NCBI GenBank assembly: GCA_964017045.1
Contig: OZ024808.1
Location: 31,278,013 to 31,342,012 of the forward strand
DNA from: Omphiscola glabra
Taxonomy: Eukaryota; Mollusca; Gastropoda; Lymnaeidae
Direction: 5' to 3'
Length of the DNA: 64,000 nt
Shown: positions 12,535 to 25,400 of the stretch, one piece after another
How the letters are laid out: every line of letters starts with the position of its first letter
How positions within the stretch are numbered: position 1 is the stretch's first letter
Position numbers and translations under genes: made by a program
Notes under the pieces: generated by a model
The model's input: the letters and a program-made list of their open reading frames with translations, nothing else
Databases searched by the model: none
What the model was told of the DNA's origin: nothing

Positions 12535-13180
12535 TAAACCGTAAGTTAGTTACAAGCTTTATCTCCAGCTGAATGTCTCAAAAACAAAGGAAATGGTTGT
12601 TGATTTCTGGAGGGGAAACACCAGATTACAGATCTCAACATACAAAATCAAAGTGTAGAGAAAGTAGAGACATATAAGTACTTAGGTGTCACCATTAATA
12701 ATAAGTTAACATGACATGAGCACGGCCAAATGCTGTATACAAAATTCAACCAAAGACTTTGCTACCTTGAAAGACTGACCAATTTCGGCGTAAACAAACA
12801 AGTCGTTAACTTATTCTAAAGTGCAACAATTGGAAGCCTATTTAATTTCAGTATTACCTGCTGGTGTGGGAATTCAACGTCTGATATTAAACACCGAATA
12901 AACCGACTAATCAAGAAAGCTAGGAACATAACACAAATTAAACATCCTTCACGTGAATAACTATTTGTAGAAAGATATTGTAAAATTAAACACATTTTGG
13001 ATGATACATCCCACCCTCTTCATCACATATACTTAGGATCGAACCGTTAGGGACGAATTCTTTCCGTCATGGCGAGGACTGAAAGAAATACAAATTCTTT
13101 TGTTCCCCAATCTGTACGAATTTACCAGCGTGCTCCACCAGAAGTCACACAAATAAATGAGACCTAATAAGTCCTTGATA
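12535..13180 (+). pseudogene. Non-LTR retrotransposon RT C-terminal relic
   Basis: Translating with frame changes gives LNVSKTKEMVVDFWRG, then TYKYLGVTINNKLT, QRLCYLERLTNFGVNKQ, ITCWCGNS, RINRLIKKARNIT and finally RILSVMARTERNTNSFVPQS. These are the successive blocks found after the catalytic core of L2/Rex/RTE-like non-LTR reverse transcriptases. Several stops and frameshifts make it dead. The end lies near tcacacaaataaatgagacc. Confidence 0.75.
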
Positions 13181-13599
13181 TGGCTAAGAGAGTTCACTGA
13201 ATGGCTGTTTTTTTCACTAGTGAAATAATTTAATGTAGATGTCTTTTGTTCCAATTCTTTTATTTATTTGCTGAAAATGTACAATGCAATCAAAACACAT
13301 TTCCATTTGTTTGGATCAATAAAAGAATCTTATCCTTAACTTATATCCACTACACAGCTTAATCCGGTGACAATATTTGCCATCTTGCAAACTTCGACAG
13401 CACTTCTAACAGCACTTCTATTTACCGCTTTACAAATATAAATTTTGAACCGTAAAAAAATAAACCCTAACAGCCCCCAATCCCCCACAGTCAAGATCAG
13501 ATACCGGTAAAATGGGCTTAAAAGAAGATATTTTTAGGGGAGGGGGCGCACAAATAATTGACATTAACGGTACCATGTTTGTGATCATTTTCCACAATT

Positions 13600-13820
13600 A
13601 CCATGACCACCATGTTCCCTAAATACCATGTTCTCTAATTACCATGTTCCCTAATTACCATGACCACAATGTTTCCTAATTACCATGACCACCATGTTCC
13701 CTAATTACCATGACCACCATGTTCCATAATTACCATGACCACCATGTTCCCTAATTAACCTGACCACCATGTTCCCTAATTACCATGACCACCATGTTCC
13801 CTAATTACAAGAACAATCAT
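13600..13820. repeat. 25-bp minisatellite
   Basis: About eight copies of accatgttccctaattacca plus tgacc. Confidence 0.9.
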
Positions 13821-14724
13821 GTTCCACCCAGAGCCGCTGTGGGAAAAGGTGTGGAGTGGGAAAAAAACAACAAATAACTGTGACTGCATTTTTTTTTAAA
13901 AGTGGGGGGTGGGGTGGGCTGCGCGCCTATCTATTTCATTTTCTCCCGCCACCTTTGACATCCACATTAATAAATAGTGTTACCCAATCCACATTTTACA
14001 TCTAAAAAGTGTGTGTGTGTTTGTTGTGGGTGGCTAAGATAATTATTCACCTTTAATGTCAAACAGTTTTCATTAATTTGGAGAACGGTCGTTGTTTCAA
14101 AGTAATCCTTGGATGAAAACACATCTGTGGATACATTTGTTATGTTATCAACCTCATTATTTCAGATCTGTTTACTGCTACGCTTTCGCAGTAGTAACTA
14201 CGTTTTTAAGCCTAACACTAAGGCATTACGTCGAACCTAAAAAAAAAAACTAGGCTAATTAAGATAGATCGTACCTCATTTCATTGGGTTAGGTTTAGGG
14301 ATAGATTTAGGGTTCAGGTTAGGTTTAGGGATAGATTTAGGGTTCAGGTTAGGTTTATGGATACATTTAGGAAATTTTTTCATTATTTTTTAACGTTTTA
14401 TTCTTAATTTTACGGGTCACGTCAATCAAGTTGGCGGCCATGGTAAAAAAAACGCAGTACAATCTATTCAAATTTACCAAAAAATGCGGATTCTGAAAAT
14501 TGTTCTTTCATTAAAAAAAAATATTTGGGGGTATTTTCAGTACAAAACATTACCGCAATTTTTGTGCAACACCGTAAGCAATCGAATAGCAGTGGTTGGC
14601 CTTTGCGGTCTCGATCTCAATAAACCGACCAGAATATTTTTACTTTAGAGAATTGCGATGTTAACACTTAACTGCCAGTGTGCTTGCCTAAGACATTTTC
14701 TAATCATTAAGAAACAAACTAAAG
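13821..14724. other. Spacer
   Basis: Three copies of about 26 bp (ttaggtttagggatagattt) at 14285-14365. Otherwise unique; no gene seen. Confidence 0.5.
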
Positions 14725-15145
14725 AACACAAACAACCACATATCCTGCTGACCACATGATATTGGGAAACCTTCCCATCCTGACCACATGATATTGGGAA
14801 ACCTTCCCATCCTGAACCCTGCTGACCACATATTGGGAAACCTTCCCATCCTGAGCCCTGCTGACCACATGATATTGGGAAACCTTCCCATCCTGAACCC
14901 TGCTGACCACATGATATTGGGAAACCTTCCCATCCTGAGCCCTGCTGACCACATGATATTGGGAAACCTTCCCATCCTGAGCCCTGCTGACCACATGATA
15001 TTGGGAAACCTTTCCATCCTGAGCCCTGCTGACCACATGATATTGGGAAACCTTCCCATCCTGAGCCCTGCTGACCACATGATATTGGGAAACCCTCACA
15101 GTCTGGGCCCTGCTGACCACATGATATTGGGAAACCCTGTCATCC
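14725..15145. repeat. 42-bp minisatellite
   Basis: Ten copies containing ccacatgatattgggaaacc and atcctgagccctgctga. As 42 is divisible by 3, frames of 126-142 codons stay open on both strands; I treat them as by-products. Confidence 0.93.
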
Positions 15146-15350
15146 AAGGCCCCTTTAGAATCAGGGCCCTTGAACTAACTCAATCTGGTCCTGTGAATAG
15201 TGTAACATAAAACCCTTTAAACTATATTTGACTACTGGGCTCATCTTAGTTTTGTTTCTAGCTGATACAAAAAAAAAATGAAAAAAATTAAAGTTCAACT
15301 ATTGGTCAGATAAATTAATAAAAAAGGCAAAGACATAAAAATCAGATAAG

Positions 15351-16381
15351 TTTATTTCAAACATTTGAGGGAAACATTGATTCAACAACTCATTTCTGAT
15401 GATGTCCAGGGTTCTTGGCAGTATATCCAACTAAGCAAATTTTCATGATATGCAGATATAAACATAGACAGTAGTGAACAAAGACATCAGTAAACATAGA
15501 CAACTGCTCTGGATCAAAGATTAAATTTCATCAGCAGATTAGTTATATGTCAGTACAATCTTGTTTTGTCAATCCAATAAGAAAGAAGGGGAGCTAAACG
15601 TTGGTAGGTTTCAAAGATAACAAGATCAAGTCAATTCAAGTTATTATCTTCTTTTATTTAGTTTCAAGCTGAAGCTTAGAAGTAAATTATATAAACAAAC
15701 AATATTTGATCTCAAATTATTTTTAAAGCCCCCAACCTTGCCCCCTCCCACTTTTATATAATAAATCAATGGAAGATGTATCAACAAGTGAGAATTTGAT
15801 AATGCACATCTCAAAGCTATGTAAATGGCAGGTCATGATATCCTCTAGGCAGGTCATCTCATCCTATCCTCTAGGCAGGTTATCCTAACCTCTAGGCAGG
15901 TCATCCTATCCTCTATAAGAATTAAAAGCTGCACTGCTTCTGCAACACAACAAATTTATAATATAAACATTAGCAAGCCCATGCCACTTGTTTCAACTCT
16001 ATTACGATTATATTTGTAAGCATATCATTTCTAAACTGAAGCAATCCACTCAAGTCATATACAAAACTGAAGCAATCCACTCCAGCCATATATAAAACTG
16101 AAGCAATCAACTTGAGCCATGTATAAACTAATTTAACCATATGTCTTACAGACGTGCAAGGGGAGCTAGCAAATATAGAAATCCATTACCGGGTATTGAA
16201 AAAAAAAATCCCTTGTTCACAATGTCAGAATTTTTAGTAACAAGAAAACTATGGTGATTCTATGAATATCAATGTGTGCTTTGTTAGTTGAGAAAATAGG
16301 ATATGTTTACATCCAGAATTGATGGTATAGATTGTTGCTACTGAGTGAAATAAGAGAAAGTTTACAGAGGTAACTCTTGGC
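15351..16381 (-). other. Probable NUP214 3' UTR with poly(A) signals
   Basis: No ORF of note. AATAAA on the minus strand at 15653-15658 and 15351-15356 are the candidate poly(A) signals. Short duplications occur at 15830-15915 (tctaggcaggtcatc) and 16050-16130 (aaactgaagcaatccactc). The transcript end is inferred, not proven. Confidence 0.45.
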
Positions 16382-16410
16382 TTACCCAAATGATGGACTG
16401 TTACCAAAGC
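16382..16410 (-). CDS. NUP214: NUP214 probable terminal coding exon
   Basis: After acceptor atttcag the sequence reads GFGNSPSFG and then TAA. The stop overlaps a good donor (gg|gtaagc at 16385). If that donor is used, a 45-bp intron with a strong pyrimidine tract ends at 16341 and the tail becomes GFGNSPSFGGSNNLYHQFWM. Both fit phase; I prefer the direct stop because a 45-bp intron would be very short. Confidence 0.6.
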
Positions 16411-19400
16411 CTGAAATGTAATAGTAAAGATTTTGAATTGGTTTTAGCTGTTTTAATATTTATCTACATACTTATTTAACTACATAAATATACATTTATC
16501 TACACACATATGGATTTATGTACATATTTATGGATTTATCTACATATAAATTTAACCAACAATTAACATAAAATGCTAAAAAATTATTTATTTCCCATGA
16601 TGCACTACCAAGTATTTTCCAAAGAGTAATCCGTGTCCAGGACATTGTTCAGGTGACAACTTAAATCCAACTATTCCACGTAGATATAAAGATTATGAAA
16701 ATGTCCATGAGATCTAAAATTTAAATAACATTTTTGTTGAGTTTTACGTTAACGGTGAATATATCTTTTAAAAGTTTCTTGAAGTTTCTATCTTAGTCTA
16801 GAATGTTCTAATTTTTATAAAGGGTTTTATGATTTTATAAATTATAACTAATGTCCGTCTTATGTTTCTTATGTTTTTATAAAATTTGATGATTTTCATC
16901 AATGTTTTTGAAGTTTCTAGAAAGTTCCAAATTAATGTAACGGGTTCTACATTGTATGTTCCTTATAATAGCCTAAACCTTACAGAAAGGCTTAGGTTAC
17001 AATGCAATCATTTATGTAAATTTTTGCATCTAACGTGGAAAACATAGGCTTCATAATCCCTTTTAAAATATGGTAGGATTTCAACAAAATAACTAACCAC
17101 ATCTTTAAGGGAACCCCAAATTTTAGTTTAAATAAAAAGCCTCATCTTTGGAATTTTCAGCCAATTTTTAAAATAAAGTTTGTTCGTTATTTTGGAAAAT
17201 TAACTTGAATATTTATCTGAATGTTTGTTAAAGTGCCCTATCTTTGGGATCATTTTCTATTTTACAAATTTTGGAATGGGGATCCTATTTCATTTTAATT
17301 GGTAAACTGCCATAGCTTTGGCAATGGTGTAAACTGCCATAGCTTTGGCAATGGTGTAAACTGCCATAGCTTTGGCAATGGTGTAAACTGCAGTAGCTTT
17401 GGCAATGGTGTAAACTGCCATAGCTTTGGCAATGGTGAATACATTTTATTAAAATAATAAATCTTTTAAAATTTAGATATGTGACATCTTTTGAGAGTTA
17501 GATATGTCTTTATATTTTTTTTTTAGCTTTGAAATCTTTGGTATACTGAATAGTTTAGTTTGATATATCAGATAGTTTGGTATATTGGATAGTTTGGTAT
17601 ACTGGATAGTTTGGTATACCGGATAATTTGGTATATTGCATAGTTTGGTATATTAGATAATTTCCAATAGAGAAAACTGAACTTTTTTTATTTCTTCTTT
17701 CCATTTTTGTCCAATGTGTAAAAATATAATAATTTTTGCTGCTAACCTCATAATTTTTTAAAATTTTTAAAAACATCTATGGAGGCATTCGTCTTTTGTT
17801 TTTATATTTAAATTAATAAATGACCGACCTGGTGTGGGCTGAGATCCACCAAACCCTGGATTTGAAGCAGCTTGACCAAAGCCAGGCGTAGATGCGGCTT
17901 GTCCAAACAAAGATGTGCCACCGCCGAATGAACTCTGGCCGGAGCCAAATCCACCTCCAAATGGTGAGCTCGGGTTGGGCTGGGATGAGCCGAACCCTCC
18001 TCCTACAGCGGTGCCGCTACCAAAGCCAGGTGAGGCAGGGGTGGTCTGAGCCAGCTGTCCAAAGGTTGGGGACTGGGTGCTGGCAAAGCTGAGAACATGG
18101 AGGGAACAAATAGATTCCATATCAAGCAATCCTATTTCTATCATGTTGTTCTCCTGTCTTCTAAGTTTATTAAGATATATTTACCAAAAAATAAATAAAT
18201 TTTTAGTTGTGATCTGACATAACATTTAACAATAAAGGATATAACATTTTGGCACTGAGCCTCTTTAATCTCATTTATATGAGATTAAAGAGGCGCAACA
18301 GTTTTTTGGGTTGGCCAGAATTCTGACCCTTGATAATATTTATTGATTACTTTGTGTCTTATTGACTTCTATTCTATGTGGACTCCCAAGTTTTCAAGCA
18401 GTGTTCTCCCAAGTTTTCAAGCAGTGTTCTCCCAAGTTTTCAAGCAGTGTTCTCCCAAGTTTTCAAGCAGTGTTCTCCCAAGTTTTCAAGCAGTGTTCTC
18501 CCAAGTTTTCAAGCAGTGTTCTCCCAAGTTTTCAAGCAGTGTTCTCCCAAGTTTTCAAGCAGTGTTCTAAGTAACAAATTAAGTTAGCGGTGGGTGTTTG
18601 CCTACAAACCTGCTGAAACCGCCACCTGAGGCTGTGCTGCCAAATGTGGATGAAGTGCCTCCCAGGCTAGAAAAAGCTGGAGCCGAGCCAAATGCAGGAG
18701 CTGCACCGAACGCTGGGAGTGAGCTGAAGGCCGGCTTGGCTCCGAATGCAGCGGAGCTTCCAAAACTTGGTGCCGTGCCAAAGACAGATGATCCACCAAG
18801 AGCTGTGGGACGAAAACAAAATATTATTGAGGGATCTCCTTCGGTTTAACGGTAAGATGGCTTATTTAGCTGATGGGGTCAAAGGTTATCTGCTGAAGAT
18901 GGTCATACATTTGTTTGAGCCATTTACTGGGAACAATAAGTCTGAGATAAAGTAAAAATTGCTAGTTGTTGTTTATGCTAGTTGTTGTTTATGCTGGTTG
19001 TTGTTTATGCTGGTTGTTGTTATGCTGGTTGTTGTTAAAGTTATTTGTTGTTAAAGCGGTTTGTTGTTGATGCTGGTTGTTCTATCAGTAGTATATGAAT
19101 TCAAGTTAATGCCAGAATCTGTTCAACACACCTAAGTGTTTGTTCTATCAGTAGTATATGAATTCAAGTTGCTACTAGAATCTGTCCAACACACTGAGGC
19201 ATTCAATGAAAGTTTACTTCCAGGAATAAACTAAGTCTGCTTAGACTGTGTTAAACCAGTCTTGACATAGAATATTTTGAACTGCTTGGACTGTGTTCAA
19301 CTAATATTGTATTAGAAAACATTTCTTTTTAAATTTTGTGAAAATCTTTTGCAGAGTTAGTTGTTTAAAAATATATTTTAAATAAATAAAAATTGAAACA

Positions 19401-22400
19401 TGATAAACTGTGTCAGTCCTGCCCTTCTGCCTTGAATGTGCTCACCTCCACTGCTCTGTTGGGTGGACACACCAAAACCTGTGGCAGACACACCTGTGCC
19501 AGCAGAGAAGCCACTCCCACTGTTGCCAGTGCCAGAGAAGGTACCGCCAAGTGTTCCAAATGTGTTACTGCCACCACTACCAAACAGATCTGATTGGAAT
19601 ACACAATGGTAAACATGATTGGAATACACAATGGGAAAGATGACAGGAATACATAACTGTGAAAATAGTCATATAACATTAAGTCATACAGACATAGTCA
19701 TATGCATATTTGTCATAAGGTCATTACAACATGATTGTAAAGATATTTTCTAAGCAACTAGTTTCAACAAGTTTTATTTTCAAAATGTGCCAGGAAAAAA
19801 TAGTCTCTAAAAATTGTGGATATTTGACTCTACATTTCATTTAATTGGGATGACAACCAAACGTCATTAGGATGGAAAGCGTGAGATGTGGTGACAACCA
19901 AACATGTCATGACAAGAAATAGTTTGGACAAATCACTGAGCCAGACAAACCTGACATGCCATAGTTTCAGACAAACCTGACATGCCATAGTTTCAGACAA
20001 ACCTGACATGCCATAGTTTCAAACAAACCTGACATGCCATAGTTTCAGACAAACCTGACATATCTAGAAATATTTCTGACATGTCATTGAGTCCTTTTTG
20101 CTTTTTGAAGATAAAAAAAACTTGGCCCTAATTTTCCCATTGTTTTACAGAAGCTGTTGTAGAAACAATTCTTGGTTAGAGCAATGATGGTGAAAGGCTG
20201 TTACTATTTCATGACATAATTTAAGACAGAAGAATGAATGTACGACCAAACATTGCTTACTGCTGCTCTGAGCTGAGGGGCTGCCAAACACTTGTGGGGT
20301 TCCAAACACATTCTGCTTGGCCTTCTCCTCTGATGGCTTCCCACCGAGACCACCAAACCCAAAACTTGGACCAGAACTAGAGCTGTGAAGCAAATGTTTG
20401 TGTAATAAATGGTTGTGATTGTGAAACAAATGGTTTTGTAATAAATGATTGTGAAGCAAAGGATTGTCATTGTTAAACAAAGGTTTGGGAACCAGTTCTG
20501 TTAAACATCAAAACATTAGAACCTTCCTTCATCTTAAGTCCATTTCAATCAGTCTCTGTGCAGTATCTTACATGAGTGTTGACCAATTTACCTGGATGGC
20601 TGCTGGCCAAAGGCTGGCTGCTGACCAAACAAGGAGGTAGAGCCTGATGAATTTGACTGCTGGCCAAAGAGAGTTGAAGGAGTGGTGGCTGACCCGGACT
20701 GTTGACCAAAGACAGTTGAAGGAGAGGCAGCTGACCCGGACTGTTGACCAAAGGCAAACGACTGACCACCAAAAGCAGAGCCTAAAATACAATTTAGTTG
20801 ACACATTTGAAAAACATTTGTTTACATTAGCATTAGAAAATGTTAGAGAAAGTCTGCTAAACATCTTGCTATGGGGCATTACATGATCATATATTGGTTA
20901 TTGACATAATGCACAGAGGAAAATGATCATTACATGATCATATATTGGTTATTGACATAATGCACAGAGGAAAATGATCATTACATGATCATATATTGGT
21001 TATTGACATAATGCACAGAGGAAAATGATCATTACATGATCATATATTGGTTATTGACATAATGCACAGAGGAAAATGATCATTACATGATCATATATTG
21101 GTTATTGACATAATGCACAGAGGAAAATGATCATTACATGATCATATATTGGTTATTGACATAATGCACAGAGGAAAATGATCATTACATTATCATATAT
21201 TGGTTATTGACATAATGCACAGAGGAAAATGATCATTACATGATCATATATTGGTTATTGACATAATGCACAGAGGAAAATGATCATTACATTATCATAT
21301 ATTGGTTATTGACATAATGCACAGAGGAAAATGATCATTACATGATCATATATTGGTTATTGACATAATGCACAGAGGAAAATGATCATTACATTATCAT
21401 ATATTGGTTATTGACATAATGCACAGAGGAAAATGATCATTACATTATCATATATTGGTTATTGACATAATGCAGAGGAAAATGATCATTACATTATCAT
21501 ATATTGGTTATTGACATAATGCACAGAGGAAAATGATCATTACATTATCATATATTGGTTATTGACATAATGCTCAGAGGAAAATGATCATTACATTATC
21601 ATATATTGGTTATTGACATAATGCTCAGAGGAAAATGATCATTACATTATCATATATTGGTTATTGACATAATGCACAGAGGAAAATGATCATTACATTA
21701 TCATATATTGGTTATTGACATAATGCTCAGAGGAAAATGAGTTGCACTCTTTAAAAAAAATCCTACTTAAATAGACTGTGATACAAATTTGTTTGGAACT
21801 ATTCCAAAGCTTCAATTAAAGAGTCAATTTTATTTTTGTATTATTTCCACACAAAGATGGGTTTCATATTGTATAATTTATTGGTCCTTTTTAAGCTGAG
21901 TTTAATGTCCCAAAAATGATATGCACCTAATGAATGCTCTAAGAGGAGTTAAACAGTGATATTACAGAGTTACATGTAACAACATAGTTAAACAGAGATA
22001 TTCCAGAGTTATGTGTAACAATATAGGTAAACAAGAGGTATCCCAGAGTTACATGTAACAATATATTTTAATTTAAATCATAGATTGCATTGAGAATGGG
22101 AGATGTTACCATGATATTAGTTACCCCAAGATAACAGCGATGTTACATTAAATTTGAGTTACCCCAGTATGACAGGGATTTGACACTGAAATAAGTTATC
22201 CCAGTATGACAGGGATTTAATTGCATTTATCTCAGTTGTCATGATTAATGATGACTTAACATGATTAATGATGACTTTAAAAGATTAATGATGACTTAAC
22301 ATGATTAATGTTGACCTCACATGATTAATGATGACTTCACATGATTAAGATAACTTCACATGATTAATGATGACTTCACATGATTGATGACTTCACATGA

Positions 22401-25400
22401 TTAATGATGACTTCACATGATTAATGATGAATTCACATGATTAAGATGACTTCACATAATTAAGATGACTTCACATGATTAAGATGACTTCACATGATTA
22501 AAGATGACTTCACATGATTAAAGATGACTTCACATGATTAATGATGACTTCACATGAAGTAATAAGACAACATTTCTGGAACATATTTTTTTTAAAATGC
22601 AGCACAATAATATTTCTGTATGTCATCTATATATATAAAAATGAATGTATGTATGTATGTATGTTTGTCTCGTATGCGCTCCCACACCATTCATGCGATT
22701 GCAACAAAACTTTGGTGAGTTGTTGGCCACCTACCTGGGCATTTAACTGCGACATTAAAAAACTTTTCAATTATTTCGTTTTCGGCCGTTGGCCCTTCAT
22801 TCGTTTTTTTTCTTATACGAGCTTTGTAAAAAATATTTCCGTCTGCGCTCCTACGCCATTCGTCTGAATGCGCTAAATCTTGGGTAAAATGTTACGAGCA
22901 CGCCCACAAAGGTTTGGAAATAATTATAAACGTTTTAAAATATTCCGTTTTGAGCCAGGGGCCCCATGTTCGTTTTTTCTTATATGAGCTATATAAATAT
23001 AGTTTCAAACCGTATGCGCTCCTACACCATTCATGCGATTGCGACAAAACATTGGAGAGTTGTATTCTACAAGCTCACGCATTTTACTGGGTCATTATAA
23101 CACTTTTAAAATATTTCGTTTTCGCCGTTGGCCCCAAAATCGTTTTATTTTCTTGTATGAGCTTTGTAAACAATAGATTTCGTCTGCGCTCCTACACCAT
23201 TTATTCGAATACGCTAAAACTTTGACGAGATGTTGCGAGCATGCCCACAAAGATTTCTAAGTTATTACAACCGTTTTAAAATATTCCGTTTTGAGTCAGG
23301 GGCCCCATGTTCGTTTTTTCTTATATGAGCTATATAAATATAGTTTCAAACTGAATGCGCTCCTACACCATTCATGCGATTGCGACAAAACATTGGAGAG
23401 TTGTAATCCATAAGCTCGCGCATTTTACTGAGTCATTATAACACTTTTAAAATATTTAGTTTTGGCCGTTGGCCCCAAAATGGATTTTTTTCTTATATGA
23501 GCTTTGTAAACAATAGATTTCGTCTGCGCTCCTACACCATTTATTCGAATACGCTAAAACTTTGACGAGATGTTGCGAGCATGCCCACAAAGGTTTCTAA
23601 ATTATTACAACCGTTTTAAAATATTCCGTTTTGAGCCAGGGGCCCCATGTTCGTTTTTTCTTATATGAGCTATATAAATATAGTTTCAAACTGAATGCGC
23701 TCCTACACCATTCATGCGATTGCGACAAAACATTGAAGAGTTGTATTCCATAAGCTCGCGCATTTTACTGAGTCATTATAACACTTTAAAAATATTTTGT
23801 TTTGGCCGTTGGCCCCAAAATCGTTTTTTTTCTTATATGAGCTTTGTAAACTATAGGTTTCGTCTGCGCTCCTACACCATTTATTCGAATACGCTAAAAC
23901 TTTGACTAGATGTTGCGATCATGCCCACAAAGGTTTCTAAATTATTACAACCATTTTAAAATATTCCGTTTTGAGCCAGGGGCCCCATGTTCGTTTTTTC
24001 TTATAGGAGCTATATAAATATAATTTCAAACCGTATGCGCTCCTACACCATTCATGTGATTGCAACAAAACTTTTTTGAAAGGTTGTCCATAAAGTCGCG
24101 CATGTTAATGAGTAATTACAATACTTTTAAAATATTCCTTTTTCAGCTGTTGGCCCCAAATTCTTTTTTTTCTTATATGAGCTTTGTACAAAATAATTTC
24201 GGTATGCGCTCCTATACCATTCTTCTGAATACGCTAAAACTTTGACGAGATGTTGCGATCATGCCCACAAAGCTTTTCCAATTATTACAACCGTTTAAAA
24301 TATTCTGTTTTGAGCCAGGGGCCCCATGTTCTATTTTTCCAATATGAGCTATATAAATATAATTTCAAACCGTATGCGCTCCTACACCATTCATGCGATT
24401 GCAACAAAACTTTGTTGAAAGGTTGTCCATAAGGTCGCCCATGTTAATGAGTAATTACAATACTTTTAAAATATTCCGTTTTCAGCCGTTGTTCCCAAAT
24501 TCTTTTTTTTTTTCTTATATGAGCTTTGTACAAAATAATTTCTGTATGCGCTCCTATATCATTTATCTGAATGCGATAAAACTTTAGTAAAATGTTTTAC
24601 CCAAGTCCGCAAAGCTTTTCAAATTGTTACAACCGTTTAAAATATTCTTTTTTGAGCCAGGGGCCCTATGTTCTATTTTTCCTATATGAGCTATACAAAT
24701 TACAATTTCAAATAGAGCTAATGTGTGGATGGATAGATTTTTAATAAAATACAAATAGCGACATTAAATTGTGTGTGTCACATAGTAATTAGGTTTCTGA
24801 AGTAGTTACAACACTTTTAAAATAATCCGTTTTTGGCCGTTGGCCCCAAAATCGTTATTTTTCTTATATGAGCTTTGTAAAAAATAATATCCGTATGCAC
24901 TCCTATACCATTTATCTGAATGCGATACAACTTCAGTAATATGTTTCTCTTTTTTTAATTTTGTGATATAATAAGTAGGTTTCTGAAGTAATACAACAAT
25001 TCTACAATATTCCGTTTCTGGCCGGGGGCCTTAATTCGTTTTCCACCTTTATTATCTATATAATTATCGTATGCATTCCTATACCATTCATCCGATTGCG
25101 ATAAAAACTTTGGTGAATTGATATGAGCGCTCCCGCAAATGTTTCTAAATTAGAACAACATTTTACAATATTTCGCATGGGCCGATGTCCTTAAATTCGT
25201 TTTGTTTTCTTTAACAAACTTTATCAAAATAATTTCAAACGGAGCTATCAACTCAACCGCCCTTGAACAAATGCCAACAGACATCAATTTGTAGCAAGAG
25301 CAGAGAAAACACGTTTTTGCATGTTTAGTGTAGAGAGTATTTTTGTTGTTTTTATTAATAAGCTTGAATTTTGTGAGGTATTTTAGAATCGGATATAGCT

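Noticed and set aside
14700..15210. Repeated-peptide frames on both strands
   Set aside because: 42-bp minisatellite without codon-position bias.
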